A stretch of DNA of 64,000 nucleotides from Enterobacter sp. ENT03 (GTDB lineage: Bacteria; Pseudomonadota; Gammaproteobacteria; Enterobacterales; Enterobacteriaceae). The notes beneath the pieces were generated by a model, which had not been told where the DNA came from, did not search any database, and was given only the letters and a program-made list of their open reading frames with translations. The stretch covers positions 62,001 to 126,000 of the forward strand of contig NZ_JAHUXA010000006.1 in NCBI RefSeq assembly GCF_019218745.1, given 5' to 3'. Below are positions 8,503 through 18,425 of the stretch, in pieces (position 1 is the first letter of the stretch; each line of letters opens with the position of its first letter). The translations under genes and the position numbers were made by a program.

Positions 8503-9306
8503 TTAACGCTTCAGCGCATCGCTCAGTTCGTCACGCATGTTCGCCAGCATGGCTTTCACCACGCGCGGGTTACCTGCAACGATGTTGCCGGTATGCATAT
8601 AGTTATGGTTGCCGGTGAAATCACACACCAGGCCGCCAGCTTCACGCACCAGCAGTTCGCCCGCGGCGAAATCCCACGGCTTCAGGCCAATCTCAAAGAA
8701 ACCATCCACGCGACCGGCGGCAACATAGGCCAGATCCAGCGCAGCAGAGCCGGTACGACGGAAGTCAGCGCACTCAGTGAACAGTTTGCCGATCACATTG
8801 ATATAGGATTTGGAATGCTGTTTGGCTTTGAACGGGAAACCGGTCGCCAGAATCGTGCCATCCAGGTCGCGAGCGGTGCTGCCGCGCAGACGGTAGCCGT
8901 TCAGCTGTGCGCCCTGACCCCGTGAGGAGGTGAACAGTTCGTTACGCATCGGATCGTAAACCACAGCGACTTCAGTACGGCCTTTAATGCGTACTGCGAT
9001 AGATACCGCGAAGTGCGGCAGACGTTTGATAAAGTTGGTGGTGCCATCCAGTGGATCGATAACCCATTGTACATCCTGATCTTCGCCAACATGCTCACCG
9101 CTTTCTTCGGTGATGATGGTGTGCTGCGGGTAAGATTTGCGAATGGTTTCAATAATCACTGCTTCAGCAGCTTTATCAACGTTAGTCACAAAATCATTGC
9201 TGCCTTTCTGGCTCGCTTCGACAGAGTCAGGAGTTTCGTAGTGTTTGGCAATTAAATTACCCGCCTTGCGCGCTGCGCGCACGGCGATGTTCAGCATCGG
9301 ATGCAT
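8503..9306 (-). CDS. suhB: Inositol-1-monophosphatase / Nus factor SuhB
   Basis: This 267-residue protein has the same length as E. coli SuhB and near-identical sequence. It is a Mg2+-dependent inositol monophosphatase family member. Motifs are GSNDFVTNVD, EESGE, the metal site DPLDGTTNF and the C-terminal WDFAAGELLVREAGG. In E. coli SuhB also binds RNA polymerase and acts with NusA/B/E/G in rRNA antitermination complexes. It is divergent from trmJ across a 120-bp gap. Confidence 0.97.
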   Translation of the reverse strand: MHPMLNIAVRAARKAGNLIAKHYETPDSVEASQKGSNDFVTNVDKAAEAVIIETIRKSYPQHTIITEESGEHVGEDQDVQWVIDPLDGTTNFIKRLPHFAVSIAVRIKGRTEVAVVYDPMRNELFTSSRGQGAQLNGYRLRGSTARDLDGTILATGFPFKAKQHSKSYINVIGKLFTECADFRRTGSAALDLAYVAAGRVDGFFEIGLKPWDFAAGELLVREAGGLVCDFTGNHNYMHTGNIVAGNPRVVKAMLANMRDELSDALKR

Positions 9307-9426
9307 CGGTTTCTCTCACTGGATTTTAAAGAACGGGGGAAAACGGCGCAGAGTATAGCAGCGAGTTCGGTATATGTCTTCGGTTTATGATAATATGCGT
9401 GAATAATCTTTAGCCGTAGAAAAATT

Positions 9427-10161
9427 ATGCTGGAAAATATTCGTATCGTACTGGTTGAAACCTCTCATACCGGCAACATGGGTTCGGTCGCCCGCGCCAT
9501 GAAAACCATGGGCCTGACCAATCTCTGGCTGGTGAATCCGCTGGTGAAACCTGACTCCCAGGCCATTGCGCTGGCGGCAGGGGCCAGCGATGTGATCGGC
9601 AATGCCAATATTGTCGACACGCTCGATGAAGCGCTGGCCGGCTGTAGCCTGGTGGTGGGCACCAGCGCCCGTTCGCGTACGCTGCCGTGGCCGATGCTGG
9701 ATCCGCGTGAATGCGGTCTGAAAAGCGTCAGCGAAGGGCAGCACGCGCCGGTCGCGCTGGTGTTTGGCCGTGAACGCGTCGGCCTGACCAACGAAGAATT
9801 ACAGAAGTGTCATTATCATGTGGCGATCGCGGCGAACCCGGAATACAGCTCGCTGAACCTGGCGATGGCGGTGCAGGTTATCGCTTATGAAGTCCGCATG
9901 GCGTGGCTGGCTACCCAGGAAAGCGACGACGCGCAGCCGGAAGAAGAAACCCCGTATCCGCTGGTGGACGATCTCGAGCGTTTTTATGGTCATCTGGAAC
10001 AGACGCTGCTGACCACGGGCTTTATCCGCGAGAACCATCCGGGACAAGTGATGAACAAACTGCGTCGACTGTTTACCCGTGCGCGGCCTGAAACTCAGGA
10101 ACTGAATATTCTGCGCGGGATGCTGGCGTCGATTATTGAGCTGAAGAATAAAGAGAAATAA
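9427..10161 (+). CDS. trmJ: tRNA (cytidine/uridine-2'-O)-methyltransferase TrmJ
   Basis: This 244-residue protein is a SPOUT-fold methyltransferase that 2'-O-methylates position 32 of certain tRNAs with SAM. Motif 1 ([13 protein letters not shown]), motif 2 ([13 protein letters not shown]) and motif 3 ([16 protein letters not shown]) are all present. The C-terminal third is an alpha-helical extension used for tRNA recognition in the family. A plausible -10 element (GATAAT) lies about 30 bp upstream. It precedes the isc operon as in E. coli. Confidence 0.96.
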   Translation: MLENIRIVLVETSHTGNMGSVARAMKTMGLTNLWLVNPLVKPDSQAIALAAGASDVIGNANIVDTLDEALAGCSLVVGTSARSRTLPWPMLDPRECGLKSVSEGQHAPVALVFGRERVGLTNEELQKCHYHVAIAANPEYSSLNLAMAVQVIAYEVRMAWLATQESDDAQPEEETPYPLVDDLERFYGHLEQTLLTTGFIRENHPGQVMNKLRRLFTRARPETQELNILRGMLASIIELKNKEK

Positions 10162-10168
10162 AGTTCCA

Positions 10169-10200
10169 GGCCGGGTAAGGCGCGGCACCGCCACCCGGCA
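10169..10200. repeat. Single REP element after trmJ
   Basis: A REP-like palindrome (GGCCGGGTAAGGCG ... CGCCACCCGGCA) lies 8 bp after the trmJ stop and upstream of the iscR operators. It could serve as the trmJ 3' end. Confidence 0.7.
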
Positions 10201-10247
10201 TCCAGCGTGATGAAATGACCTGAAGTCCATACGGCACAGAAGGTTAA

Positions 10248-10272
10248 ATACTTGACTAAAACAGTCAAGTAA
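10248..10272 (+). promoter_or_regulatory. IscR type-1 operator (upstream site)
   Basis: This 25-bp site matches the published type-1 IscR consensus (ATASYYGACTRWWWYAGTCRRSTAT) at 24 positions by my count. It contains a perfect 9-bp inverted repeat, TACTTGACT / AGTCAAGTA. [2Fe-2S]-IscR binding here would repress the isc operon. Confidence 0.85.
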
Positions 10273-10297
10273 ATAGTTGACCATTTTAGTCGGGAAT
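10273..10297 (+). promoter_or_regulatory. IscR type-1 operator overlapping the iscR promoter
   Basis: This 25-bp site abuts the upstream operator and matches the type-1 IscR consensus at about 23 positions. It covers the likely -35 element (TTGACC, 10277-10282), so holo-IscR bound here would block RNA polymerase. Confidence 0.82.
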
Positions 10298-10312
10298 GTC
10301 AGACTTGCGCCT
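10277..10312 (+). promoter_or_regulatory. iscR promoter
   Basis: TTGACC (10277-10282) is followed after 17 bp by CAGACT (10300-10305) with an extended -10 TG at 10297-10298. The predicted start near 10312 is about 66 nt ahead of the iscR ATG, close to the leader length reported for E. coli. Element assignment is inference. Confidence 0.65.
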
Positions 10313-10377
10313 GCTATGCAACACTACATATTTTAATAACAACCCCGGGCAGGGGCGCGTTTGAGGTTAAGTAAGAC

Positions 10378-10869
10378 ATGAGATTAACATCTAAAGGCCG
10401 TTATGCCGTTACCGCAATGCTGGACGTTGCACTCAACTCCGAAGCTGGCCCGGTGCCGTTGGCAGATATTTCTGAACGTCAGGGTATTTCCCTTTCTTAC
10501 CTGGAACAACTGTTCTCCCGCCTGCGCAAAAATGGCCTTGTGGCCAGCGTACGCGGTCCAGGTGGCGGCTACCTGTTAGGCAAAGATGCCAACAGCATTG
10601 CCGTCGGCGAAGTGATCAGCGCCGTTGACGAATCCGTAGACGCGACCCGTTGTCAGGGTAAAGGCGGCTGCCAGGGCGGCGATAAGTGCCTGACCCACGC
10701 GCTGTGGCGCGATCTGAGCGACCGTCTGACCGGCTTTTTAAACAATATTACGCTGGGCGAACTGGTGAATAACCAGGAAGTGATGGACGTCGCCGATCGT
10801 CAGCACAGCCAGGATTCACAACGCAACACCCGCATGCAGGACGCAATCGACGTTAAACTGCGCGCGTAA
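10378..10869 (+). CDS. iscR: Fe-S cluster-sensing transcriptional regulator IscR
   Basis: This 163-residue Rrf2-family winged-helix protein is the regulator of Fe-S assembly. The cluster ligands Cys92, Cys98, Cys104 and His107 are all present in [20 protein letters not shown]. With a [2Fe-2S] cluster it represses its own operon through type-1 sites; as apo-protein it still binds type-2 sites. Two abutting type-1 sites lie just upstream. It is separated from iscS by a structured 187-bp spacer. Confidence 0.97.
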   Translation: MRLTSKGRYAVTAMLDVALNSEAGPVPLADISERQGISLSYLEQLFSRLRKNGLVASVRGPGGGYLLGKDANSIAVGEVISAVDESVDATRCQGKGGCQGGDKCLTHALWRDLSDRLTGFLNNITLGELVNNQEVMDVADRQHSQDSQRNTRMQDAIDVKLRA

Positions 10870-10871
10870 AT

Positions 10872-10934
10872 TACCCGTCATCCTTCGGGTTGCAGATGCC
10901 GCTAACGCCTCTGCAACGCGAATGATTTAGGGTA
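10872..10934. repeat. Short ERIC-like inverted repeat in the iscR-iscS spacer
   Basis: This 63-bp element begins TACCCGTCATCCTTCGGG and ends GCGAATGATTTAGGGTA, the same termini as the full ERIC at 20082-20204 with most of the middle missing. GTTGCAGA pairs with TCTGCAAC inside it. It directly follows the iscR stop and would form a hairpin in the polycistronic mRNA. Confidence 0.6.
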
Positions 10935-10961
10935 ATCACAACATAAAAATAGAGAATTTCT

Positions 10962-11022
10962 GAATCAGGCCGGGACATGCGTTTCGCCCCTTCGGTCGTA
11001 CATCCAGCCGATTGCCTGATTC
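10962..11022 (+). promoter_or_regulatory. Stem-loop in the iscR-iscS intergenic RNA
   Basis: GAATCAGGC (10962-10970) pairs perfectly with GCCTGATTC (11014-11022), enclosing a GC-rich 43-nt loop, 34 nt ahead of iscS. In E. coli, structure in this spacer is known to let iscR survive when RyhB triggers decay of iscSUA mRNA. That role is assumed here by position. Confidence 0.5.
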
Positions 11023-11056
11023 CTTGCATTAGAGTGATGTACGGAGCTTAAAAGCA

Positions 11057-12271
11057 ATGAAATTACCAATTTATCTCGACTACTCCGCAACCACGCCGGT
11101 GGACCCGCGTGTTGCCGAGAAAATGATGCAGTTTCTGACAATGGACGGGACCTTTGGTAACCCGGCCTCCCGCTCCCACCGTTTCGGCTGGCAGGCGGAA
11201 GAAGCTGTTGATATTGCCCGTAACCAGATCGCTGAACTGGTTGGCGCAGACCCGCGTGAGATCGTCTTCACCTCGGGCGCCACAGAATCCGATAACCTGG
11301 CGATCAAAGGTGCTGCTAACTTCTATCAGAAAAAAGGCAAGCACATCATCACCAGCAAAACCGAACACAAAGCGGTTCTCGACACCTGTCGTCAGCTGGA
11401 GCGTGAAGGGTTTGAAGTGACTTATCTCGCCCCGCAACGCAACGGCATCATCGACCTGAAAGAACTCGAAGCGGCGATGCGTCCTGACACTATCCTCGTG
11501 TCCATCATGCACGTGAACAACGAAATCGGTGTGGTGCAGGATATTGCGACCATCGGCGAACTGTGCCGTTCGCGTGGCATCATCTTCCACGTGGATGCGA
11601 CCCAGAGCGTGGGTAAAATCCCGGTTGTTCTGAGCCAGCTGAAAGTTGACCTGATGTCCTTCTCAGCGCACAAAATCTACGGTCCGAAAGGCATTGGCGC
11701 GCTGTACGTGCGTCGTAAGCCGCGTATCCGTATCGAATCCCAGATCCACGGCGGCGGTCACGAGCGCGGTATGCGTTCCGGTACGCTGCCGGTGCATCAG
11801 ATTGTCGGCATGGGTGAAGCCTATCGTATCGCCAAAGAAGAGATGGAAACCGAGATGGCGCGTCTGCGCGTCCTGCGTAACCGTCTGTGGGAAGGCGTGA
11901 AAGATATGGAAGAAGTTTATCTGAACGGCGATCTGGAGCAGGGCGCACCGAACATCCTCAACGTCAGCTTTAACTACGTTGAAGGCGAATCGCTGATCAT
12001 GGCGCTGAAAGACCTCGCCGTGTCCTCGGGTTCCGCCTGTACGTCTGCAAGCCTTGAGCCATCCTACGTGCTGCGCGCGCTGGGCATGACTGACGAGCTG
12101 GCACACAGTTCAATCCGTTTCTCGCTGGGTCGTTTTACGACTGAAGAAGAGATCGACTACACCATCGCCCTGGTGCGTAAGTCCATTGGCCGTCTGCGTG
12201 ACCTTTCTCCGCTGTGGGAAATGTTCAAGCAGGGCGTGGATCTCACCACCATCGAATGGTCACATCATTAA
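11057..12271 (+). CDS. iscS: Cysteine desulfurase IscS
   Basis: This 404-residue PLP enzyme takes sulfur from L-cysteine and passes it as persulfide to IscU, TusA, ThiI and other acceptors. The PLP lysine is in [12 protein letters not shown]. The mobile-loop catalytic cysteine is in [21 protein letters not shown]. Length and sequence match E. coli IscS. GGAGC precedes the ATG, and iscU follows after 27 bp. Confidence 0.98.
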   Translation: MKLPIYLDYSATTPVDPRVAEKMMQFLTMDGTFGNPASRSHRFGWQAEEAVDIARNQIAELVGADPREIVFTSGATESDNLAIKGAANFYQKKGKHIITSKTEHKAVLDTCRQLEREGFEVTYLAPQRNGIIDLKELEAAMRPDTILVSIMHVNNEIGVVQDIATIGELCRSRGIIFHVDATQSVGKIPVVLSQLKVDLMSFSAHKIYGPKGIGALYVRRKPRIRIESQIHGGGHERGMRSGTLPVHQIVGMGEAYRIAKEEMETEMARLRVLRNRLWEGVKDMEEVYLNGDLEQGAPNILNVSFNYVEGESLIMALKDLAVSSGSACTSASLEPSYVLRALGMTDELAHSSIRFSLGRFTTEEEIDYTIALVRKSIGRLRDLSPLWEMFKQGVDLTTIEWSHH

Positions 12272-12298
12272 TCGGTTTCGGCATCAGGAGAATAGAAA

Positions 12299-12685
12299 AT
12301 GGCTTATAGCGAAAAAGTAATCGATCACTACGAAAACCCGCGTAACGTTGGCTCTTTCGACAACAGTGATGACAGCGTTGGCAGCGGCATGGTGGGTGCA
12401 CCGGCCTGTGGCGACGTTATGAAACTGCAAATCAAAGTGAACAATGACGGCATCATCGAAGATGCGCGTTTTAAAACCTACGGCTGTGGCTCTGCTATCG
12501 CCTCCAGCTCGCTGGTCACCGAATGGGTGAAAGGTAAATCACTGGACGAAGCGCAGGCGATCAAAAATACCGATATTGCTGACGAGCTTGAACTGCCGCC
12601 AGTGAAGATCCACTGCTCAATCCTGGCAGAAGATGCGATTAAAGCCGCGATTGCGGATTACAAAAGCAAACGTGAAGCTAAATAG
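12299..12685 (+). CDS. iscU: Fe-S cluster scaffold IscU
   Basis: This 128-residue scaffold assembles [2Fe-2S] clusters on three conserved cysteines, seen here in APACGD, YGCGSA and IHCSIL, with the stabilising Asp next to the first. The LPPVK motif just ahead of the third Cys is the peptide recognised by the chaperone HscA, which is encoded downstream. AGGAG lies ahead of the ATG. The protein is essentially identical to E. coli IscU. Confidence 0.98.
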   Translation: MAYSEKVIDHYENPRNVGSFDNSDDSVGSGMVGAPACGDVMKLQIKVNNDGIIEDARFKTYGCGSAIASSSLVTEWVKGKSLDEAQAIKNTDIADELELPPVKIHCSILAEDAIKAAIADYKSKREAK

Positions 12686-12696
12686 TTGAGGTTTGT

Positions 12697-13020
12697 ATGT
12701 CGATTACCCTTAGCGACAGTGCTGCCGCGCGCGTAAATTCCTTTTTGGCCAACCGTGGAAAAGGGTTTGGTCTGCGTCTGGGTGTCAGAACTTCTGGTTG
12801 TTCTGGCATGGCGTACGTACTGGAGTTTGTTGACGAACCGGCGGCGGAAGATACCGTTTTCGAAGACAAGGGCGTGAAAGTCGTGGTCGACGGCAAAAGC
12901 CTGCAATTCCTCGACGGCACTCAGCTGGACTTCGTCAAAGAAGGCCTCAATGAAGGGTTTAAATTCACTAACCCTAACGTTAAAGATGAGTGTGGTTGCG
13001 GCGAAAGCTTCAACGTGTAA
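12697..13020 (+). CDS. iscA: A-type Fe-S carrier IscA
   Basis: This 107-residue A-type carrier receives and transfers Fe-S clusters or iron. The three ligand cysteines are in SGCSGMAY and the C-terminal DECGCGESF. It lies 11 bp after iscU. A 10-bp perfect hairpin follows before hscB, which may partly uncouple the chaperone genes from iscRSUA. Confidence 0.97.
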   Translation: MSITLSDSAAARVNSFLANRGKGFGLRLGVRTSGCSGMAYVLEFVDEPAAEDTVFEDKGVKVVVDGKSLQFLDGTQLDFVKEGLNEGFKFTNPNVKDECGCGESFNV

Positions 13021-13035
13021 TCGTGCCTGAACCAA

Positions 13036-13070
13036 CAAACCCCACCTCAGCCCGCTGTGTGTGGGGTTTG
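13036..13070 (+). terminator. Hairpin between iscA and hscB
   Basis: CAAACCCCAC (13036-13045) pairs with GTGGGGTTTG (13061-13070) around a 15-nt loop. The following CTTTAACTG is only weakly U-rich, so partial termination or an RNA processing/stability role is more likely than full termination. Confidence 0.5.
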
Positions 13071-13097
13071 CTTTAACTGATCAACCCCGGAATGGTT

Positions 13098-13613
13098 ATG
13101 GACTACTTTACCCTCTTTGGGTTGCCCGCCGGTTATCACCTCGATACCCAGGCCATGACAGCTCGTTTTCAGGATCTGCAACGTCAGTATCATCCTGACC
13201 GGTTTGCCAGCGGCACCCCAGCCGAACAGCTTGCCGCGGTACAACACTCCGCCACGATCAACCAGGCATGGCAAACGCTGCGCAACCCTTTAACGCGCGC
13301 TGAATATTTGCTCTCGCTGCAGGGTTTTGATTTATCCTCCGAGCAGCATACCGTACGCGATACGGCGTTCCTGATGGAACAGCTGGAGCTGCGCGAAGAA
13401 CTGGATGAGATCGAGCAGGCAAAAGATCTCGACCGGCTCGACGCCTTCCAGACCCGTATTGCCGCGATGTACAACGCCCGTCAGCAGCAGATGATCGAAC
13501 AGTTAGACAAGGCGTCCTGGGACGCGGCTGCCGATGCTGTGCGCAAATTACGTTTTCTCGATAAACTACGCAGCACGACAGAACAACTCGAAGAAAAGCT
13601 GCAAGATTTCTAA
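13098..13613 (+). CDS. hscB: J-domain co-chaperone HscB
   Basis: This 171-residue DnaJ-like protein delivers IscU to HscA and stimulates its ATPase. The J domain carries the HPD motif (YHPDRF) near residues 31-36, and the C-terminal helical bundle binds IscU. I chose the ATG at 13098 because [11 protein letters not shown] aligns with E. coli HscB; another in-frame ATG lies two codons upstream at 13092. hscA follows after 14 bp. Confidence 0.95.
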   Translation: MDYFTLFGLPAGYHLDTQAMTARFQDLQRQYHPDRFASGTPAEQLAAVQHSATINQAWQTLRNPLTRAEYLLSLQGFDLSSEQHTVRDTAFLMEQLELREELDEIEQAKDLDRLDAFQTRIAAMYNARQQQMIEQLDKASWDAAADAVRKLRFLDKLRSTTEQLEEKLQDF

Positions 13614-13627
13614 TTTCGGAAGCTAAC

Positions 13628-15478
13628 ATGGCCTTATTACAAATTAGTGAGCCTGGCATGAGTGCTGCACCGCATCAGCGTCGGCTGGCGGCAGGCATTG
13701 ACTTAGGCACCACCAATTCGCTGGTGGCTACCGTGCGTAGCGGCCAGGCAGAAACGCTGACCGACAGCGAAGGGCGACACCTTTTGCCCTCGGTCGTGCA
13801 TTATCAGCAGAACAGCCACTCGGTGGGTTACGACGCCCGTGACAACGCCGCGCGCGATCCGGTAAATACCATCAGCTCGGTCAAACGTCTGATGGGCCGC
13901 TCGCTGGCGGATATTCAGGCCCGCTACCCGCATCTGCCGTGGCAGTTGCAGGCCAGTGAAAACGGTCTGCCGATGATCGCCACCCCGGCTGGCTTGCTAA
14001 ATCCAGTGCGTGTGTCTGCCGACATTCTTACCGCGCTGGCCGCTCGTGCCAAAGACGCACTGGCGGGCGAACTCGACGGCGTGGTGATCACCGTTCCCGC
14101 CTATTTTGACGATGCACAGCGCCAGGGCACTAAAGACGCGGCGCGTCTTGCCGGGCTGCATGTGCTGCGCCTGCTCAACGAGCCGACCGCGGCGGCCATT
14201 GCTTACGGTCTGGATTCCGGCACCGAAGGGGTGATCGCGGTCTACGATCTGGGCGGCGGCACCTTCGATATTTCCGTGCTGCGCCTGAGCCGTGGCGTGT
14301 TTGAAGTGCTGGCCACCGGCGGCGACTCCGCGCTGGGCGGCGATGATTTCGACCACCTGCTCGCGGATCACATCCGTGAACGGGCGGGCCTGAGCGATCG
14401 CAGCGACAACCATCAGCAGCGCGAACTGCTGGACGCGGCCATCGCGGCGAAAATCGCCTTAAGCGATGCCGATAGCGTTGAGGTTAAGGTGGCGGGCTGG
14501 CAGGGTACCGTGACCCGCGAGCAGTTTGATGCGCTGATTGCGCCGCTGGTAAAACGCACGCTACTCTCCTGTCGTCGCGCGCTGAAAGATGCGGGCGTCG
14601 AGGCCAGTGAGGTGCTGGAAGTGGTGATGGTGGGCGGTTCGACCCGCGTACCGCTGGTGCGCGAGCGCGTCGGTGACTTCTTTGGCCGCACGCCGCTGAC
14701 GTCGATCGATCCCGATCGCGTGGTCGCCATTGGCGCGGCTATTCAGGCCGATATTCTGGTGGGCAACAAGCCGGACAGCGAAATGCTGCTGCTCGACGTC
14801 ATCCCACTCTCCCTCGGCCTTGAAACCATGGGCGGACTGGTAGAGAAAGTGATCCCGCGTAACACCACCATTCCGGTGGCACGCGCGCAGGAATTCACCA
14901 CCTTTAAAGACGGGCAAACCGCCATGTCGATCCACGTGATGCAGGGCGAGCGCGAGCTGGTGCAGGATTGCCGTTCGCTGGCCCGCTTTGCGCTGCGCGG
15001 TCTGCCGGCGATGCCAGCGGGCGGGGCGCATATTCGCGTCACTTTCCAGGTGGATGCCGACGGTCTGCTTTCCGTCACCGCCATGGAGAAATCCACCGGC
15101 GTTGAAGCGTCCATCCAGGTGAAACCGTCCTACGGGCTGACGGACAGCGAAATCGCCACCATGATCCAGGATTCCATGAGCTTTGCCGAGCATGACGTGA
15201 AAGCGCGTATGCTGGCGGAGCAAAAAGTGGAGGCGGCGCGCGTGCTGGAAAGCCTGCAAAGCGCGCTGGCTGCCGATGCCGCGCTGTTAAGCGCCGCAGA
15301 GCGTCAGGCCATTGACGAGGCTGCCGCGCATCTTCGCGCGATGGCGGAAGGCGATGACACCGACGCAATAGAACAAGCCATTAAAAATACAGACAAACAA
15401 ACCCAGGAATTTGCCGCTCGCCGCATGGACCAGTCGGTCCGTAGCGCGCTGAAAGGCCATTCCGTAGACGAGGTTTAA
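13628..15478 (+). CDS. hscA: Hsp70-family chaperone HscA
   Basis: This 616-residue specialised Hsp70 works with HscB to release Fe-S clusters from IscU. The ATPase domain has IDLGTTNS near the N-terminus, [14 protein letters not shown] in the middle and [11 protein letters not shown] later. The substrate-binding domain follows from about residue 390. Length equals E. coli HscA. fdx begins 1 bp after the stop. Confidence 0.97.
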   Translation: MALLQISEPGMSAAPHQRRLAAGIDLGTTNSLVATVRSGQAETLTDSEGRHLLPSVVHYQQNSHSVGYDARDNAARDPVNTISSVKRLMGRSLADIQARYPHLPWQLQASENGLPMIATPAGLLNPVRVSADILTALAARAKDALAGELDGVVITVPAYFDDAQRQGTKDAARLAGLHVLRLLNEPTAAAIAYGLDSGTEGVIAVYDLGGGTFDISVLRLSRGVFEVLATGGDSALGGDDFDHLLADHIRERAGLSDRSDNHQQRELLDAAIAAKIALSDADSVEVKVAGWQGTVTREQFDALIAPLVKRTLLSCRRALKDAGVEASEVLEVVMVGGSTRVPLVRERVGDFFGRTPLTSIDPDRVVAIGAAIQADILVGNKPDSEMLLLDVIPLSLGLETMGGLVEKVIPRNTTIPVARAQEFTTFKDGQTAMSIHVMQGERELVQDCRSLARFALRGLPAMPAGGAHIRVTFQVDADGLLSVTAMEKSTGVEASIQVKPSYGLTDSEIATMIQDSMSFAEHDVKARMLAEQKVEAARVLESLQSALAADAALLSAAERQAIDEAAAHLRAMAEGDDTDAIEQAIKNTDKQTQEFAARRMDQSVRSALKGHSVDEV

Positions 15479-15479
15479 C

Positions 15480-15815
15480 ATGCCTAAGATTGTTTTTCTG
15501 CCTCATCAGGACCTCTGTCCGGATGGCGCAGTTCTGGAAGCGAAAACCGGTGAAACCATTCTCGACGTTGCACTGCGCAACGGTATTGAGATTGAACACG
15601 CCTGCGAAAAATCCTGCGCCTGCACCACCTGCCACTGCGTGGTGCGTGAAGGTTTTGACTCGCTGACCGAAAGCACCGAAGACGAAGACGATATGCTGGA
15701 CAAAGCCTGGGGGCTGGAGCCGGAAAGCCGTTTAAGCTGTCAGGCTCGCGTTGCCGATGAAGATCTGGTGGTCGAGATGCCGCGCTACACCATCAACCAC
15801 GCACGGGAGCATTAA
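15480..15815 (+). CDS. fdx: [2Fe-2S] ferredoxin Fdx
   Basis: This 111-residue adrenodoxin-type ferredoxin supplies electrons during cluster assembly by IscS/IscU. Ligand cysteines are in [12 protein letters not shown] and near RLSCQAR. The start codon lies directly after the hscA stop, and iscX starts 1 bp after its own stop. Confidence 0.97.
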   Translation: MPKIVFLPHQDLCPDGAVLEAKTGETILDVALRNGIEIEHACEKSCACTTCHCVVREGFDSLTESTEDEDDMLDKAWGLEPESRLSCQARVADEDLVVEMPRYTINHAREH

Positions 15816-15816
15816 T

Positions 15817-16017
15817 ATGGGCCTCAAGTGGACCGACAGCCGCGAAATCGGCGAGGCGCTGTACGACAGCCGCCCGGATCTGGATCCGAAAACCGTTCGC
15901 TTCACTGACCTGCATCAGTGGATCTGTGAACTGGAAGACTTTGATGACGACCCAAACGCATCCAATGAAAAAATTCTGGAAGCGATTCTGCTAGTCTGGT
16001 TAGATGAAGCAGAATAA
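15817..16017 (+). CDS. iscX: Iron-binding regulator of cysteine desulfurase IscX
   Basis: This 66-residue acidic protein binds IscS and iron and tunes cluster assembly. The ATG at 15817 ([17 protein letters not shown]) matches E. coli IscX; the frame is open further upstream within fdx, but that part is not coding. The C-terminus [18 protein letters not shown] is conserved. It is the last gene of the isc operon. Confidence 0.96.
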   Translation: MGLKWTDSREIGEALYDSRPDLDPKTVRFTDLHQWICELEDFDDDPNASNEKILEAILLVWLDEAE

Positions 16018-16020
16018 TTT

Positions 16021-16139
16021 CCACGTCATGTTTCACGTTGCCGGTGCGTTGCCTTCGCTCGCTCACCCCTGTCACATAGTTATCTATGTTCCAGGGGATT
16101 CTCTTGCTTGCCGCCTTCCTGCAACGCGAAACATTTAGT
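16021..16139. repeat. Diverged ERIC element between iscX and pepB
   Basis: The core GCTCACCCCTGTCACATAGTT and CCAGGGGATTCTC resembles both central arms of ERIC sequences, with GCCGCCTTCCTGCAACGCGAA at the right end. It starts 3 bp after the iscX stop. Ends are more diverged than in the copy at 20082. Confidence 0.65.
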
Positions 16140-16145
16140 GGAAAA

Positions 16146-16170
16146 CGGGCTGCCTGCGGGCGGCCCTTTT
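16146..16170 (+). terminator. Putative intrinsic terminator ahead of pepB
   Basis: A GC-rich hairpin (GGGCTGCC / GGGCGGCCC) is preceded by AAAAC and followed by CTTTT. It would end isc transcription shortly before pepB, or act as an attenuator if pepB is read through. Confidence 0.5.
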
Positions 16171-16197
16171 AACATACAGGCCAGCAAGGATAAAAAA

Positions 16198-17487
16198 ATG
16201 ACAACTGAAGCCATGAACATCACGTTATCCACCGCGCCTGCCGATGCGCGCTGGGGCGAAAAAGCGACCTACAGCATCGATGCTGAAGGCATTACGTTGC
16301 ACCTTAACGGCAAAGACGATTTAGGTTTGATCCAGCGTGCCGCGCGGAAAATCGACGGCCTGGGCATTAAACACGTCGCGCTGGCGGGCGAAGGCTGGGA
16401 CGTGGATTGCAGCTGGGCCTTCTGGCAGGGGTATAAAGGGCCAAAAGGCAGCCGTAAAGTTGAGTGGGCCAGCCTGCCGGAAGCGGAACAGAAAGAGCTG
16501 GACAGCCGCCGTAAAATTATCGACTGGGTGCGCGACACCATTAACGCCCCGGCAGAAGAGTTAGGCCCGGAGCAACTGGCCGAGCGTGCGGTCGATCTGC
16601 TGAGCGACGTCGCCGGTGACAAGGTCAGCTATCGCATCACCAAAGGCGAAGATCTGCGCGAGCAGGATTACATGGGGATCTATACCGTGGGTCGCGGTTC
16701 TGAGCGCACGCCGGTACTGCTGGCGCTGGACTACAACCCAACCGGCGACAAAGACGCGCCGGTGTTCGCCTGCCTCGTCGGCAAAGGCGTGACCTTTGAC
16801 TCCGGCGGTTACAGCATCAAGCAAAGCGCCTTTATGGACTCCATGAAGTCCGACATGGGCGGTGCGGCCACCATCACCGGCGCCCTGGCGTTTGCCATCA
16901 CCCGTGGGCTGAACAAGCGTGTAAAACTCTATCTCTGCTGCGCCGACAACCTGATCAGCGGCAACGCCTTCAAGCTGGGCGATATTATCCGTTACCGTAA
17001 CGGCAAAACCGTTGAGATCATGAACACCGATGCGGAAGGCCGCCTGGTGCTGGCGGACGGCTTAATCAACGCTGATAAGCAAAAACCGCAGATGATCATC
17101 GACGCCGCCACGCTGACCGGCGCGGCGAAAACCGCACTGGGCAACGATTATCACGCGCTGTTGAGCTTTGACGACCAGCTGGCCAACCGTCTGCTGGCGA
17201 GTGCCGCGGCGGAAAACGAACCCTTCTGGCGTCTGCCGCTGGCAGAAATTCATCGTAGCCAGCTGCCGTCGAACTTCGCGGAACTTAACAACACCGCCAG
17301 CGCTGCTTTCCCTGCCGGGGCCAGCACCGCGGCAGGTTTCCTGTCCCACTTTGTGGAAAACTACAAACAGGGCTGGCTGCACATCGACTGCTCCGCAACC
17401 TATCGTAAAGCGGCGGTTGAGCAGTGGTCTGCAGGTGCAACCGGTTTGGGCGTGCGTGCGATCGCCAACCTGTTGACGGCGGAATAA
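16198..17487 (+). CDS. pepB: Aminopeptidase B (peptidase M17) PepB
   Basis: This 429-residue cytosolic leucyl-aminopeptidase-type enzyme of family M17 uses two metal ions. It contains the family signature [10 protein letters not shown] and the metal-site stretches [15 protein letters not shown] and SDMGGAA. The ATG at 16198 follows CAAGGA and aligns with E. coli PepB; the open frame upstream runs through the terminator and is not coding. It is followed after 2 bp by sseB. Confidence 0.96.
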   Translation: MTTEAMNITLSTAPADARWGEKATYSIDAEGITLHLNGKDDLGLIQRAARKIDGLGIKHVALAGEGWDVDCSWAFWQGYKGPKGSRKVEWASLPEAEQKELDSRRKIIDWVRDTINAPAEELGPEQLAERAVDLLSDVAGDKVSYRITKGEDLREQDYMGIYTVGRGSERTPVLLALDYNPTGDKDAPVFACLVGKGVTFDSGGYSIKQSAFMDSMKSDMGGAATITGALAFAITRGLNKRVKLYLCCADNLISGNAFKLGDIIRYRNGKTVEIMNTDAEGRLVLADGLINADKQKPQMIIDAATLTGAAKTALGNDYHALLSFDDQLANRLLASAAAENEPFWRLPLAEIHRSQLPSNFAELNNTASAAFPAGASTAAGFLSHFVENYKQGWLHIDCSATYRKAAVEQWSAGATGLGVRAIANLLTAE

Positions 17488-17489
17488 GC

Positions 17490-18266
17490 ATGTCGGAAAC
17501 GAAAAACGAACTGGAAACCCTGCTTGAGCAGGCGGCCACGGAACCTGCACACCGCCCGGCGTTTTTCCGGGCGCTGATGGCGGCGACCGTCTGGGTGCCA
17601 GGTACGGCAGCCGAAGGAGAGGCCGTTGTTGCAGACTCCGCGCTGGAGCTTCAGCACTGGGAAAAAGATGACGGCACCTCGGTGATCCCGTTCTTTACCT
17701 CACTGGAGGCATTACAGCAGGCAGTGAGCGACGAGCAGGCCTTCGTGGTGCTGCCGGTGCGCACTCTGTTCGAGATGACGCTTGGCGAAACGCTGTTCCT
17801 GAACGCTAAACTGCCGACCGGGAAAGAGTTCACGCCGCGGGAAATCAGTCATCTGGTGGGCGGGGAAGAGAACCCGCTCAGTCAGCAGGAAGTGCTGGAG
17901 GGCGGCACCTCGCTGCTGCTGTCAGAGGTGGCAGAACCGCCCGCGCAGATGATCGACTCGCTGACCACGCTGTTTAAAACCCTGAAGACGGTGAAGCGGG
18001 CCTGGCTGTGCTCCATCAAGGAAGGGGCTGACGCACCGGCGAATTTGCTGATTGGCATTGAAGCGGAAGGCGACGTCGAGACGGTGATCCAGACCACGGG
18101 CAGCGTCGCCACCGACACCCTGCCTGGGGATGAACCTATCGACATCTGTCAGGTAGTGGAAGGCGATAAGGGCATCAGCCACTTTATGATGGCGCATATC
18201 ACGCCGTTTTATGAAAAGCGCTGGGGCAGCTTCCTGCGCGACTTCAAACAAAACCGTATCATTTGA
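17490..18266 (+). CDS. sseB: Enhanced serine sensitivity protein SseB
   Basis: This 258-residue protein has the same length as E. coli SseB, which is known from a serine-sensitivity phenotype; its molecular role is unclear. It has an N-terminal SseB domain (to about residue 130) and a C-terminal SseB domain ending in KRWGSFLRDFKQNRII. The start MSETKNELETLLEQA lies 2 bp after the pepB stop. REP repeats follow. Confidence 0.93.
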   Translation: MSETKNELETLLEQAATEPAHRPAFFRALMAATVWVPGTAAEGEAVVADSALELQHWEKDDGTSVIPFFTSLEALQQAVSDEQAFVVLPVRTLFEMTLGETLFLNAKLPTGKEFTPREISHLVGGEENPLSQQEVLEGGTSLLLSEVAEPPAQMIDSLTTLFKTLKTVKRAWLCSIKEGADAPANLLIGIEAEGDVETVIQTTGSVATDTLPGDEPIDICQVVEGDKGISHFMMAHITPFYEKRWGSFLRDFKQNRII

Positions 18267-18275
18267 TCCCCCACA

Positions 18276-18420
18276 GGCCGGATGGGGCGCTTGCGCTGCT
18301 ATCCGGCACACTCTTACCCGGTCTTTGTAGGCAGGATAGGGCGCTTGCGTTGCCATCCGGCACAGTAAGTATCACCCGGTCTTTGTAGGCCGGATAAGGC
18401 GGTTACGCCGCCATCCGGCA
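18276..18420. repeat. Three-unit REP/BIME cluster between sseB and the RpiR gene
   Basis: Three REP palindromes occur at 18276-18308, 18327-18362 and 18385-18420, each ending ATCCGGCA. A shared linker, ACCCGGTCTTTGTAGGC, precedes units two and three. It lies between two convergent genes. Confidence 0.85.
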
Positions 18421-18425
18421 CAGGA

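Noticed and set aside
14561-15259. 232-codon open frame antisense to hscA
   Set aside because: Shadow frame opposite a highly conserved Hsp70 gene.
18276-18420. CRISPR-like or small-RNA (RyfA-type) signal between sseB and the RpiR gene
   Set aside because: The units are ordinary REP palindromes with an ATCCGGCA end. I see nothing resembling RyfA beyond location near sseB.
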